64,000 nt of DNA from Rhizobium rhizogenes NBRC 13257 (GTDB taxonomy: Bacteria > Pseudomonadota > Alphaproteobacteria > Rhizobiales > Rhizobiaceae), in NCBI RefSeq assembly GCF_000696095.1, contig NZ_BAYX01000006.1, forward strand, positions 124,001-188,000, in the 5' to 3' direction. Positions 52,172-61,709 of this stretch are shown piece after piece. Position 1 is the stretch's first letter, and each line of letters starts with the position of its first letter. The notes under the pieces are model-generated. The model saw only the letters and a program-made list of their open reading frames with translations. It was not told where the DNA came from and searched no databases. The position numbers and the translations under genes were made by a program.

Positions 52172-53509
52172 ATGAGTGACCTGCAAACTGGCATTGCCCC
52201 TGCGGAGCAATCGGCGCTTAGAAAGATTTCATGGCGATTGGCGCCTTTCATCGGGCTCATGTTCTTCATCAATTTTCTGGATCGGACGGCTATCTCGTTT
52301 GCCGGTCCCAATGGCATGACGACCGATCTCGGCCTGACCGCCGCGCAATTCGGCTTTGCCGCCGGGATCTTTTTCCTGGGCTACATCGTTCTCGAAATTC
52401 CAAGCAATCTGGCACTCCACAAATACGGCGCGCGGCGTTGGCTGGCGCGTATCATGGTGACGTGGGGTATCGTCGCGCTGCTGTTCACCTGGGTGAGCAG
52501 CGCAACGGAGCTCTACACGCTGCGTTTCCTTCTCGGTGTCGCCGAAGCCGGCTTCTTTCCAGGCGCCATCCTCTTTCTAAGCGGCTGGGTACCCTCCCGC
52601 CATCGCGCAAAGATCCTGGCGCTGTTCTATCTCGCCCAGCCGCTGACGACCGTCATCGGCGCTCCCGTCGCATCCCTGCTCATTCAGGCGCACGGCGCGT
52701 TCGGGCTGGAAGGCTGGCGCATCATGTTCTTCGGCGTTGCCGTTCCTGCCATCATCGTCGGCATCATCACCTGGTTTTACCTCCCCGATACACCAAAGGA
52801 TGCAAAGTGGTTGACCAAGGCGGAGAAGGATTGGCTGGTCGGTGAGCTTGCAAATGAGGAAAAGGCAATCAGCAAGTCGCACGGCAGCATGGTCGGCAAG
52901 GCGCTGACGAGCGGTCGGGTCTGGCTGCTTGCTTTGGTCTATTTCGGAATGATCTACGGCCTTTATGCGCTCGCCTTTTTCCTGCCGACGATTATCGCCG
53001 GCTTTGAAGCGAAATTTGCCACCAAGTTCGACGTGTTCGACAAGGGGCTGATTACCGCCATTCCTTACCTGCCGGCGGCAGTCGCCCTGTACTTCTGGAG
53101 CAACGACGCTTCGAAGCGTGGGGTACGCACCTGGCACGTTGGCATTCCCGCCTTGGTCGGCGCAGCCAGCATACCGCTGGCTCTCTATATGTCCTCGCCT
53201 GAAGCAACGATCGCCGTGATTGCCATAACGGCCTGCGCGATCTTCTCCGCCCTGCCGAATTTCTGGGCGCTGCCGAGCAAGTTCCTGACCGGTGCCGGGG
53301 CTGCCGCGGGCATCGCCTTGATCAATACGATCGGGAATCTGGCCGGCTTTGCCGCGCCATACATCACCGGCGCCGTCAAGGACATGACCGGCTTCTATCA
53401 GTTGCCGATGTTCATTGTCGGAGCGTTCATGTTGCTATCGGCTATCCTCGTCTTTTCCATCAGACAGCCTCGTTCGCCGGAAGGCGCTTTGAGCCTGGCA
53501 TCTCGGTAA
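52172..53509 (+). CDS. MFS transporter of the anion:cation symporter family
   Basis: This 445-residue permease has 12 predicted helices. Signature positions are FINFLDRTAISFAGP (helix 1) and LGYIVLEIPSNLALHKYGARRWLARIM (the loop 2-3 motif). A long central loop follows helix 6 (about 200-230). The ACS family carries tartrate, phthalate, nicotinate or 4-hydroxyphenylacetate. It stands alone, ending at a strong bidirectional terminator, so the substrate is unclear. The ribosome site GGGAGGAAATC precedes the start. Confidence 0.9.
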   Translation: MSDLQTGIAPAEQSALRKISWRLAPFIGLMFFINFLDRTAISFAGPNGMTTDLGLTAAQFGFAAGIFFLGYIVLEIPSNLALHKYGARRWLARIMVTWGIVALLFTWVSSATELYTLRFLLGVAEAGFFPGAILFLSGWVPSRHRAKILALFYLAQPLTTVIGAPVASLLIQAHGAFGLEGWRIMFFGVAVPAIIVGIITWFYLPDTPKDAKWLTKAEKDWLVGELANEEKAISKSHGSMVGKALTSGRVWLLALVYFGMIYGLYALAFFLPTIIAGFEAKFATKFDVFDKGLITAIPYLPAAVALYFWSNDASKRGVRTWHVGIPALVGAASIPLALYMSSPEATIAVIAITACAIFSALPNFWALPSKFLTGAGAAAGIALINTIGNLAGFAAPYITGAVKDMTGFYQLPMFIVGAFMLLSAILVFSIRQPRSPEGALSLASR

Positions 53510-53546
53510 GCGAAAACGGCGCTGATCGGACACTTCCTTTGATACG

Positions 53547-53578
53547 AAAATGGCCGGGGCTTTCGCCCCGGCCATTTT
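53547..53578. terminator. Bidirectional terminator between MFS and fdhA
   Basis: A perfect 14-bp stem (AAAATGGCCGGGGC / GCCCCGGCCATTTT) with a 4-base loop carries A-rich and T-rich ends. This is the clearest rho-independent terminator in the window and serves both convergent genes. Confidence 0.9.
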
Positions 53579-53613
53579 CTATGAAGCTAGATCTTAGTCT
53601 CTTGTATCAGGTA

Positions 53614-54804
53614 TCAGGCCGCCCTCAGAAGGTCGCCATGCGGATCGAGGACATATTTCGTCGCCGCACCCTGATCGAAGCTTTCATAGCCTTGGGCAGC
53701 ATCATCCAGCGAGATGATCTTCGCATTGACGATGTCGGCGATCGGTAGCCGGTCGTGCAGGATCGCCTGCATGAGCTGGCGGTTATATTTGATGACCGGC
53801 GTCTGGCCAGTATGGAACGACTGCGCCTTGGCCCAGCCGAGACCGAAGCGGAGCGAGAGATTGCCTTGCTTGGCTGCACTGTCGACGGCGCCCGGATCAT
53901 CGGTGACATAGAGGCCGGGAATCCCGATCGATCCCGCCGCCCGCGTGATTTCCATCATCTGGTTGAGCACGATGGCCGGCTGTTCACCGCCGGAATGTCC
54001 GCGTGCCTCAAAGCCGACGGCGTCAATGGCGCTATCGACTTCGTTCGTGCCGACGACTTGAGCGATCATGTCGCCGAGACGGTCGCCCGCCGAAAGATCG
54101 ATCGGCTCAAAGCCCACTCTCGCCGCATGGGCGAGACGATCCTTGTTGAAGTCGCCGACCATGACGACGGCGGCCCCGAGGATGCGGGCAGAGGCGGCAG
54201 CGGCGAGGCCGACCGGACCGGCGCCTGCGACATAGACGGTCGAGCCGACGCCGACGCCAGCGCGAACGGCCCCATGAAAGCCGGTTGGCAGGATATCGGA
54301 GAGCATGGTGAGATCGCGGATCTTCGCCATGGCCTTGTCGCGATCCGGGAATTTCAGCAGATTGAAATCGGCATAGGGAATGGTGACGTAACGGGCCTGT
54401 CCGCCGATCCAGCCGCCCATGTCGACATAGCCGTAGGCGCCGCCGGCGCGCGACGGGTTCACGGTCAGGCAAACGCCGGTATCCTGCGATTTGCAGCAGC
54501 GGCAGCGGCCGCAGGCAACGTTGAACGGAACCGAGACGATGTCGCCGATTTCCAGCATCTCGACATCGATGCCCTTCTCGATCACCTCGCCAGTGATCTC
54601 GTGTCCAAGGATGAGGCCGGGCATGGCAGTGGTGCGGCCGCGTACCATATGCTGGTCGGAGCCGCAGATATTAGTCGAGATCACCTTCAGGATAACCCCG
54701 TGCTCGATGCGGCGGCCGTCCGGCGCCTCAAGCTTCGGATCGTCAATGTCGCGGACTTCCACCTTGCCGGGCCGCATATAGACGACGCCTCTGTTCCTGC
54801 TCAT
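53614..54804 (-). CDS. fdhA: Formaldehyde dehydrogenase, glutathione-independent
   Basis: This 396-residue zinc- and NAD-dependent dehydrogenase oxidises formaldehyde to formate without glutathione. The N-terminus reads SRNRGVVYMRPGKVEV, the family start. Zinc sites are visible: C in NICGSDQHM and H in GHEITGEV for the catalytic zinc, and a four-Cys structural site CGRCRCCKSQDTGVC. The nucleotide fold has GAGPVGLAAAASARILGA. The start at 54804 follows AGGAGG. The longer frame to 54906 lacks homology. Confidence 0.9.
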   Translation of the reverse strand: MSRNRGVVYMRPGKVEVRDIDDPKLEAPDGRRIEHGVILKVISTNICGSDQHMVRGRTTAMPGLILGHEITGEVIEKGIDVEMLEIGDIVSVPFNVACGRCRCCKSQDTGVCLTVNPSRAGGAYGYVDMGGWIGGQARYVTIPYADFNLLKFPDRDKAMAKIRDLTMLSDILPTGFHGAVRAGVGVGSTVYVAGAGPVGLAAAASARILGAAVVMVGDFNKDRLAHAARVGFEPIDLSAGDRLGDMIAQVVGTNEVDSAIDAVGFEARGHSGGEQPAIVLNQMMEITRAAGSIGIPGLYVTDDPGAVDSAAKQGNLSLRFGLGWAKAQSFHTGQTPVIKYNRQLMQAILHDRLPIADIVNAKIISLDDAAQGYESFDQGAATKYVLDPHGDLLRAA

Positions 54805-55130
54805 ACTCACTCCTCCTATGGGTTTCGATGCATGGATCCCGCCGCCGGCAAGACCGGTGACAAGCTCTCCCAACCGACCTGCCTCCTCTGCAGACCGGCC
54901 AACCACGGCGCTTCCGAACGACGCCTAAACGCGGACCGAAGCGGCCCCTTGAACACCATGAGCAGACCACGATGGACGGCGGACAGAGGCAGTGAAAACG
55001 ACATGAGCGCGGTGCAAAGACGACAGCCCGCGGATTAAGTGCGGCGACGGTACTGCAAACTTATCAGGTGAGGCGATGTGGAAGAGGTTGGTGATTGGCT
55101 GATGACGGCGAAGCGTCCCTGATTACCCGT
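54805..55130. other. Intergenic region, no supported gene
   Basis: These 326 bases lie between the ABC ATPase stop and the fdhA start. They hold the fdhA ribosome site and presumably its promoter. No coding frame with family character, no clear promoter hexamer pair and no repeat was found. Confidence 0.4.
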
Positions 55131-56198
55131 TCAATATAGCCGCTTGCCGCTCGCCGGGTCGAACAGATGTACCTTCTGCGCATCGATCCTGAGCGGGACG
55201 GACTGTCCAACCGATACAGACGGACGGTCCCTGACGGACGCGATGATCGATTGGGAGCCGGCCTGCAATTGCAGGTGCGTGTCGGAACCTGTCGGCTCGA
55301 TGATGGTGACCTTCGCCTGCACTCCGTCCGTGTCGACGGCAATATGTTCGGGCCGGATGCCCAATTGAACGGACTGTCCGATGTGGGCGCGTGCATGATC
55401 CGGCAGCGGCCAATGCACACCCTCCGCTGCTGCCAGTTCCGCCGTTCCGTTCCGCTCGACGACCTGACCCTCAATGAAATTCATCGACGGCGATCCGATA
55501 AATCCGGCGACGAAACTGTTCGCGGGTCTATCGTAGATTTCGAGCGGCGAGCCGACCTGTTCGATATGGCCGCCGCGCATGACCACGATGCGGTCGGCCA
55601 TGGTCATGGCTTCCATCTGGTCATGGGTCACGTAGACCATGGTGGTGCCCAAGCGTTGGTGCAAAGTCTTGATTTCCGTCCGCATTTGAACACGTAACTT
55701 GGCGTCGAGATTGGAGAGCGGTTCGTCGAACAGGAACACCGCCGGATTGCGGACGATGGCGCGCCCCATGGCCACGCGCTGGCGCTGCCCGCCGGACAAT
55801 TGCCGCGGGTAACGGTCGAGGAGCGCGGTGATATCAAGAATGCCGGCGGCGTCATTGACCTTTTGTTCGATCTCCTGCCGGCTGCGGCGCGCCAGTTTCA
55901 GCGAAAACGCCATGTTGTCGCGAACGGTCATATGCGGATAGAGCGCGTAGGATTGAAACACCATGGCGATGTCACGCTCATTGGGCTCGAAGTCGTTGAC
56001 GACACGGTCGCCGATTTCGATCTCGCCATCGCTGATGCTTTCAAGCCCGGCAATCATCCGCAGCAGGGTGGATTTGCCGCAGCCCGAAGGGCCGACGAGC
56101 ACGACGAATTCTCCGTCCTCTGCCGCGACGGATACGCCGTGCAAAACTTCGAGTGCACCGTAGCGTTTGACGGCATTGCGGATTGTCAGTTTCGCCAT
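55131..56198 (-). CDS. Sugar ABC importer, ATP-binding protein (MalK/UgpC type)
   Basis: This 355-residue CUT1 ATPase has Walker A GPSGCGKST, signature LSGGQRQRVAMGRA, Walker B LFDEPLSNLDAKLR and a C-terminal TOBE regulatory domain (about 240-355; GIRPEH). The start at 56198 (MAKLTIRNAVKRYG) is supported by the family. It energises the permease pair just upstream. It is the last gene of the fucoside operon. Confidence 0.93.
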   Translation of the reverse strand: MAKLTIRNAVKRYGALEVLHGVSVAAEDGEFVVLVGPSGCGKSTLLRMIAGLESISDGEIEIGDRVVNDFEPNERDIAMVFQSYALYPHMTVRDNMAFSLKLARRSRQEIEQKVNDAAGILDITALLDRYPRQLSGGQRQRVAMGRAIVRNPAVFLFDEPLSNLDAKLRVQMRTEIKTLHQRLGTTMVYVTHDQMEAMTMADRIVVMRGGHIEQVGSPLEIYDRPANSFVAGFIGSPSMNFIEGQVVERNGTAELAAAEGVHWPLPDHARAHIGQSVQLGIRPEHIAVDTDGVQAKVTIIEPTGSDTHLQLQAGSQSIIASVRDRPSVSVGQSVPLRIDAQKVHLFDPASGKRLY

Positions 56199-56226
56199 GT
56201 CTTCGCTCCCAAGAGTCTGCAGGCGC

Positions 56227-57081
56227 CTAGCGCCCACCCATGCCCGCATTGAGGGCGATACTGTTGTAGATGAGCTTCTGGAGGATGATCGCGAGGAAAA
56301 TCCCCGGAAGCATGGAAAGGGCGGCGCCCGCCATCAGATAGTTCCACTGCGTCCCCTGTTGCGTCTGGAACAAGGTGAGCCCCACCGGCAGGGTAGCATT
56401 GTCGGCTCCGGTCATGACGATCAGCGGCCAGAGAAAATTGCTCCACTGCCCCATGAAGGTGAACAGCGACAAAAGCCCGATGGCCGGCATCGACAGTGGC
56501 ACGATGATGCTGACCAGGATGCGCAGCCGCGAGGCGCCGTCTATCCGTGCCGCTTCTTCAAGTTCCATCGGAATGGAGAGAAAGAACTGCCGCATCAGGA
56601 ACGCGCCGAAAGTGCCGAAGGCGACCGGTAGGATCACGCCCGGAAAGGTGTTGACCAGGCCGAGCCTGTTGACGATCAGAAACAGCGGAATGATGAGCAT
56701 CAGCGGCGGCACCATGAGCGTGCCGATATAGCCGAGCAGCAGCATCTCGCGTCCCCTGAATTTCAGCCGCGCGAAGGCATAACCCGAAAGGCAGGACACC
56801 ACGACGGTGATCGCCGTGACGCAGATGGCGATGATGGCGCTGTTGAGGAAGAAACGGCCGAAGGGCAATCTGGTCCAGGCGGCTGCGAAGTTGCCCCATT
56901 CGAAGACCTCAGGCAGAAGACGCACTGGTATCGCCATCACCTCGGCGTTAGAGCGCACCGCATTCGAGACCATCCAGAAGAACGGGAACAGGAAGGCAAG
57001 CGCGACCAGAAGCAGCGCGGCGTGATTGAAAATGTCGAGCGCCAGCTTTCGGCGTGCCGTGGCCTTGGACTTAAGCGTCAT
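56227..57081 (-). CDS. Sugar ABC importer permease (MalG type)
   Basis: This 284-residue permease has six helices and the EAA loop MELEEAARIDGASRLRI, whose EEAARIDGA is a MalG/UgpE hallmark. It overlaps the MalF-type gene by 11 bases. Confidence 0.92.
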   Translation of the reverse strand: MTLKSKATARRKLALDIFNHAALLLVALAFLFPFFWMVSNAVRSNAEVMAIPVRLLPEVFEWGNFAAAWTRLPFGRFFLNSAIIAICVTAITVVVSCLSGYAFARLKFRGREMLLLGYIGTLMVPPLMLIIPLFLIVNRLGLVNTFPGVILPVAFGTFGAFLMRQFFLSIPMELEEAARIDGASRLRILVSIIVPLSMPAIGLLSLFTFMGQWSNFLWPLIVMTGADNATLPVGLTLFQTQQGTQWNYLMAGAALSMLPGIFLAIILQKLIYNSIALNAGMGGR

Positions 57082-57997
57082 AGTGCACCCATTTGCGCTG
57101 GAGCCAGAATTGCAGGGCTGTCAGCGCCATGATCAGCGCGAACATCACCCAGGCGATGGCTGAGGCGTAGCCCATCTGGAAGTTCTGGAAGCCGCGCTGG
57201 TAGATGGCGTAGCCGAGCGTCGCGGTCGATGAGCCAGGCCCGCCCTTGGTCATGACGTAGATCTGGTCGAAGACCTGCAACGAGGTGATCGCCGTCATCA
57301 CCGTACCGAAGAACAGGGTGGGAGAGATCAGTGGCAACCGGATTTTCCAGAAGCGGTCCCAGGCCGTCGCGCCATCGATCCGCGCGGCTTCCAGATAGGT
57401 TGCCGGCACCATGTCGAGTGCTGCGTTGAACAGCACTGTATTGTATCCGATGCCGGCCCAAAGCGAGGTGATGATCACCGCCTGCATGGCCAGCATCCGG
57501 CTGTTGAGGACGCCCGAAAACGGCAGCGAGAGCTGCGCCATAAGGCTGTCGAAAAGGCCACCGCTGGTGAAGATCAGCATCCAGACGATGGCAACCGCAA
57601 TCAGCGGCGTGAAGGTGGGGAGAAAGAAGACCACCCGGAACCATCGCTGGCCGATCTTCAAACTGGAGATCCATGTCGCCAATCCCAGCGATATGATGAT
57701 GTTGAGGACCAGATACTCGGCGGTGAAGAAGATAGTGTTGCGCATGACCGTCCAGAATTGTGGATCGGTCGTGAACAGCCGCGTATAATTGGAGAAGCCG
57801 ACGAAACGCGGCGTGCCGAGCAATTGCCAGTTGGTGAAGCTGAGCGCGATCGAAGCAAGGATCGGCAGCACGAGAAACAGGAAAATGCCGATAAGGCCGG
57901 GCAGCAGGAAGAACAGGGCTGTCCATCCTTCTCCCCTGAACCACTTTCTGGAACGTGGCCTTGGTCTCGCATTGAGGGCGGTGTGTTTGGCCAGCAT
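57071..57997 (-). CDS. Sugar ABC importer permease (MalF type)
   Basis: This 308-residue permease has the N-terminal helix GWTALFFLLPGLIGIFLFL and an EAA loop (PATYLEAARIDGATAWDRF). The start at 57997 follows GGAGAGGCCC. It is directly followed by the MalG-type gene. Confidence 0.92.
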   Translation of the reverse strand: MLAKHTALNARPRPRSRKWFRGEGWTALFFLLPGLIGIFLFLVLPILASIALSFTNWQLLGTPRFVGFSNYTRLFTTDPQFWTVMRNTIFFTAEYLVLNIIISLGLATWISSLKIGQRWFRVVFFLPTFTPLIAVAIVWMLIFTSGGLFDSLMAQLSLPFSGVLNSRMLAMQAVIITSLWAGIGYNTVLFNAALDMVPATYLEAARIDGATAWDRFWKIRLPLISPTLFFGTVMTAITSLQVFDQIYVMTKGGPGSSTATLGYAIYQRGFQNFQMGYASAIAWVMFALIMALTALQFWLQRKWVHYDA

Positions 57998-58074
57998 TAT
58001 GGGCCTCTCCTTTCCGGCAAGCGGCCTGCGCTCGGGCCGATGCACCCGGCCGCAGGCCCGCCAGGCGCCGAGGG

Positions 58075-59289
58075 TTACGGAAGCTGGCTCTGAATGTCGG
58101 AAAGCACGCCTTCAGGCGTCGAATCTCCCGTCAACGCCACCGGTACATACTGCATCACCAGGTTCTCGAATTGGTTCCATTTCTCGTTGATGCGGAAGGG
58201 GGTCGTGTGGGCGAACATATATTGCAGTGTGTCGCGGGTGCCGGCGACATTCTTGGCCGCCCCGTCATACCAGTAGGTCTGCTGGGCAAGTCGCGCCGGG
58301 AGTGCACGGCCGGCTGAGCCCAGGATTTCCGCCGCTTTCGGACCGCTCAGCACCTGCAACGCCTTGAAGGCGGCATCCTTGTGTTGGCTTGCCGCCGAAA
58401 TACCCCAGCCTGAACCGGCGGTGATGAAGCGCGAGGGGCCGCTGCCACGCGGGAGTGGCGCAATGCCGATCTTGAAGTTGACGTTGGCCTGCGCCGTAAT
58501 CAGCGTCCACGGACCATCGATATACATGGCGACGCTGCCGGATGCGAAACGGCCGCTGGCCGCCGATGCGTCTGACGCGGAGGCAAAGACGGGAGACAGC
58601 TTGTCCTTGGCGGTGAGATCGGCATATTTGCTGAAGGCTTCGACAAAGCCTGCATTGGTCAGGTCGAATTCGTTGTCGGCATTGAAGTATTCCGCGCCGA
58701 GCGCAACCGGGCCGGCGATGAAGTCGAAGGCCTGCGTTCCATAGCCGTAAGTCCCGTCCTTGGTCAGTGCCTTGGCCGTGGCCTTGAAGTCGTCGAATGT
58801 CCAATCCTTGGCCGGCTCTTTCAGGCCGGCCGCCGCGAACTTGTCGCGATTGTAGAACACCATCCACGGACCGACGTCATAGGGCAACGCATAGAGTTTG
58901 CCGTCATGCGAAAGGCCCGACATGATCGAGGTTTCGAAGTCCGCAACCTTCACATCGCTTTTCTTCACATAGTCATCGAGCGGATCAAGGATCGAATAGA
59001 AGTTCGGCATACGCATGGACTGCATCGAGACGATATCGGCGACCTGGCCCGATGCGGCTAGAACCGGCAGACGCGTCCAGTAGTCCGTCCAGCCGGAAAG
59101 CTGCAGCTTGACCTTGATATCGGGATATTGCTGCGTCACGAGATCGGCCAACTGCTGCCAGAGCTGTGCGTCGTTGGGTTCACCCCACATCTGCCATGTG
59201 ACGGTGACCGGCGCATTCTGCGCCTCAGCGCCGATGCTGGGCAGGAAACTCGCGGCCAGGGCGGCCGCAAAGACCAATGAGCGTTTCAT
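58075..59289 (-). CDS. Sugar ABC importer, periplasmic binding protein (family 1)
   Basis: This 404-residue CUT1 binding protein has a signal peptide (about 1-23, cut near AEA). The mature part includes VTWQMWGEPNDAQLWQQLAD and MYIDGPWTLITAQANVNFKI. The operon with a GH29 fucosidase suggests it binds fucosylated glycans or oligosaccharides. It is followed by the two permease genes. Confidence 0.92.
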   Translation of the reverse strand: MKRSLVFAAALAASFLPSIGAEAQNAPVTVTWQMWGEPNDAQLWQQLADLVTQQYPDIKVKLQLSGWTDYWTRLPVLAASGQVADIVSMQSMRMPNFYSILDPLDDYVKKSDVKVADFETSIMSGLSHDGKLYALPYDVGPWMVFYNRDKFAAAGLKEPAKDWTFDDFKATAKALTKDGTYGYGTQAFDFIAGPVALGAEYFNADNEFDLTNAGFVEAFSKYADLTAKDKLSPVFASASDASAASGRFASGSVAMYIDGPWTLITAQANVNFKIGIAPLPRGSGPSRFITAGSGWGISAASQHKDAAFKALQVLSGPKAAEILGSAGRALPARLAQQTYWYDGAAKNVAGTRDTLQYMFAHTTPFRINEKWNQFENLVMQYVPVALTGDSTPEGVLSDIQSQLP

Positions 59290-59374
59290 GATGGTTCCTC
59301 CTCCTCAAGGACCATGGTTGCGATGACGGTCGTCAGTGTCCGGACCTCTCCTCCGGTTTGGTCCTGCAGTCTCC

Positions 59375-60160
59375 TCAGGCTGCGATCAGTGCCTCCAGAT
59401 CGGCGATCATTCCGATCAGTTCCGTTCGCTGGCGCCGCCAGGCGTCCGGATCGTCTCCCGGTTCCAGAATAGCGGTCATCCGCGACAGGAAATCGGGTGG
59501 CAGCAGGTCGAGTTCGGCCGCCATGGGCAGGTTCCAGCCATCACCCGGATAATAGGCCCGGTTGAAGGCAAAAACGGTCTGCAGAATGGCATTGGCCAAT
59601 TTCCCCGTTAGTCCCACCAGAAAGACGAGGTCACGGCGAACGACCTTGCTTTCATAGTGATAGTCCTTGGCCCAATAGCGCAGAATGTCCATGTGCTGGC
59701 GCAGAACCGAGGCCCTGAGTGCCTCGGGATATTGCGCCAGCTGCTGCTTCCATCCCGCCAGCAGGCCGCGTGGATCGGCGATGATCTGCTGGCTGGAAAG
59801 GTCCGTCGGCAGATGATAGCCCCATATCGTCCACTCGAAGTTCTTGGGCACCGCAACACCGGCAAGCCAGGTGTCCAGATCTTGTTGCACGCCGGCATAG
59901 CGGCGCATCCAGATGCCGTCCATCCGGATCCCCTCGACCTGCCAGCCACGCATGGCCTCCTCGAAGCGCCTCCATGAGCCGGTCTGCCTAAGGTCCGGCC
60001 CGCGATAAGCATCGGCATAGACCCGGAAGTCGAAATCCGATTGGGCATCCGATCGTCCCTTGCCGCGCGAGCCGGCCAAAGCGACGGCGCCATTGCCGTC
60101 TTCTGCCAGATCGGCGATCAACGGCGTCATCGCGGCAATGAGTTCGTCTTCGCGGCTCAT
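59375..60160 (-). CDS. Nucleotidyltransferase-fold protein in the fucoside operon
   Basis: This 261-residue protein has the nucleotidyltransferase motif GSRGKGRSDAQSDFDFRV (about 31-48), with the GS and DxD residues that bind metal and nucleotide. It resembles DUF4037 and kanamycin-nucleotidyltransferase-like proteins. Its C-terminal part (about 150-255) is helical. It sits between the fucosidase and the binding-protein gene on the same strand. Nucleotide transfer to an imported sugar or another small molecule is a guess. Confidence 0.7.
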   Translation of the reverse strand: MSREDELIAAMTPLIADLAEDGNGAVALAGSRGKGRSDAQSDFDFRVYADAYRGPDLRQTGSWRRFEEAMRGWQVEGIRMDGIWMRRYAGVQQDLDTWLAGVAVPKNFEWTIWGYHLPTDLSSQQIIADPRGLLAGWKQQLAQYPEALRASVLRQHMDILRYWAKDYHYESKVVRRDLVFLVGLTGKLANAILQTVFAFNRAYYPGDGWNLPMAAELDLLPPDFLSRMTAILEPGDDPDAWRRQRTELIGMIADLEALIAA

Positions 60161-60182
60161 GACAGCACCGACCGGAGGACGC

Positions 60183-61505
60183 TCAATCCTTCAGGATCAG
60201 TTCGATCACCGGAACCACCACATCGGGCTTCAGGACCGGCAATTCGAGGGTCAATATGCCCTCTCCGACGGCAACGCCGATGTTGGAATCCACCTCCGCG
60301 TCCGGATCCAGCCAGTGCAGTTCGCTGGCGTCGTGCAGGAACTGCGCGTATTTCACCTTGCGCCCCAGTCCCTCGATATGGATATGCCGGAACGGCCAGG
60401 TCTGCACATGCAGATAGAGCCGATTACCCTTCTGGGTAAAGCGGCAGCCGTTCGGCGCCTTGTAGGCGGACGGGCCTGCTCCGTAGATGGCGCGCCCGTT
60501 GAGCCGCATCCAATCTCCATAGGTATCGAGCGCGGTGATGGCGCGGGCGTCGAATGTGCCGCGTCCGGTTGGGCCGACATTCATCAAGAGGTTGCCGCCA
60601 AGCGAGACCGTGTCGATCAGGATATTGATGAGCTGGCCGGCATCCTTCCAGGTCGTCTCGTCGCGATAATAGCCCCAGGAGCCGCTGAAGGTGTGGCAGG
60701 CTTCCCAGCGCACCGGCAGCCCGGCGACGGTCGGCGCGACGCGCGGCGTATATTGTTCCGGTGTCACCAGATCGGGCATGTGATCCGCGTCGCGTGGCAG
60801 GTCGAGGCGGTCGCCGATGATAATGTCAGGTTGTAGCTCGCGCACCAGTTTGATCAGGCGATCGCTTTCCCAATCGGCGCGGCCCTTGCCGGGAAGCCCC
60901 TTGTGCACGCGGCGGGGATAGCTGAAGTCGAACCAGATCACGTCGATCTTGCCGAATTCGGTCAAAAGCTCGGTCACCTGGTCGCGCATATATTGAGCAT
61001 AGCGGGAGATGTCACGGCCCTCATTGAGCTTGGCCGCATCGGGATGGTTGCGCTGCGGGTGATGCGTATCGATCGGGAAATCCGGGTGATGCCAGTCGAG
61101 CAGCGAATAGTAGAAGCCGACCTTGAGCCCCTCGGCCCGCAGGGCTTCGACGTAGGGCCGGATCAGATCCTTGCCATAGGGCGTATTGGTGACCTTGTAG
61201 TCGGTGACCTTGCTGTCCCAGAGGCAGAAGCCTTCATGGTGTTTGGCGGTCAGTACGACATATTTCATGCCGGCGGCGCGGGCACGGCGCGCCCATTCGC
61301 GGGCGTCGTAGAGGTCCGGATCGAAATTGTCGAAATACTTCTGATAGGCCTCGGTGGTGAATTCCTCGCGGTTCTTCAGCCATTCGTGCCGTGCGCCAAG
61401 CGCGTAGAGCCCGAAATGGATGAACATGCCGAATCTGTCTTGCGTAAACCACGCCTTGCCGTCGCCTGCATCGCGGCCACCACTGATCGTTGCTATGTTG
61501 CTCAC
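60183..61505 (-). CDS. Alpha-L-fucosidase, GH29 family
   Basis: This 440-residue glycoside hydrolase has the GH29 pattern: FIHFGLYALGARHEWL, VVLTAKHHEGFCLWDS, and the block IDVIWFDFSYP with the catalytic Asp nucleophile (about residue 198). It has no signal peptide, so it should act in the cytoplasm on imported fucosides. A GTG start at 61505 follows GGGAGG. It is the first gene of the minus-strand operon. A LacI-type palindrome lies 27 bases upstream. Confidence 0.9.
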   Translation of the reverse strand: MSNIATISGGRDAGDGKAWFTQDRFGMFIHFGLYALGARHEWLKNREEFTTEAYQKYFDNFDPDLYDAREWARRARAAGMKYVVLTAKHHEGFCLWDSKVTDYKVTNTPYGKDLIRPYVEALRAEGLKVGFYYSLLDWHHPDFPIDTHHPQRNHPDAAKLNEGRDISRYAQYMRDQVTELLTEFGKIDVIWFDFSYPRRVHKGLPGKGRADWESDRLIKLVRELQPDIIIGDRLDLPRDADHMPDLVTPEQYTPRVAPTVAGLPVRWEACHTFSGSWGYYRDETTWKDAGQLINILIDTVSLGGNLLMNVGPTGRGTFDARAITALDTYGDWMRLNGRAIYGAGPSAYKAPNGCRFTQKGNRLYLHVQTWPFRHIHIEGLGRKVKYAQFLHDASELHWLDPDAEVDSNIGVAVGEGILTLELPVLKPDVVVPVIELILKD

Positions 61506-61531
61506 ACCATCCTCCCAAGATTTTGAGCTTT

Positions 61532-61547
61532 ATCGAACCGGTTCGAT
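61532..61547. promoter_or_regulatory. LacI-type operator upstream of the fucosidase operon
   Basis: ATCGAACCGGTTCGAT is a perfect 16-bp palindrome with the CG centre typical of LacI/GalR operators. It lies 27 bases before the fucosidase start and 163 before the divergent lacI-type start. A half site GGTTCGA occurs at 61696-61702, next to the lacI-type ribosome site, and may serve autoregulation. Confidence 0.75.
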
Positions 61548-61709
61548 TTAATCATTGATTCTCTCGTCCCGGATGTCAAGCGCGCTGTTGAAATCGTCTG
61601 CCGGCATATTGCTTGTATTCCTGTAGATGTTAGATATGTGACGAAGGGTTGCATGAGAATGTGCCTTCGCCGGATAGGCTGAAAGCGATAGAAGCGGTTC
61701 GAAAATCTG

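Noticed and set aside
53755..55038. 427-residue open frame on the plus strand
   Set aside because: It is antisense to fdhA, which has zinc-binding motifs and a good ribosome site.
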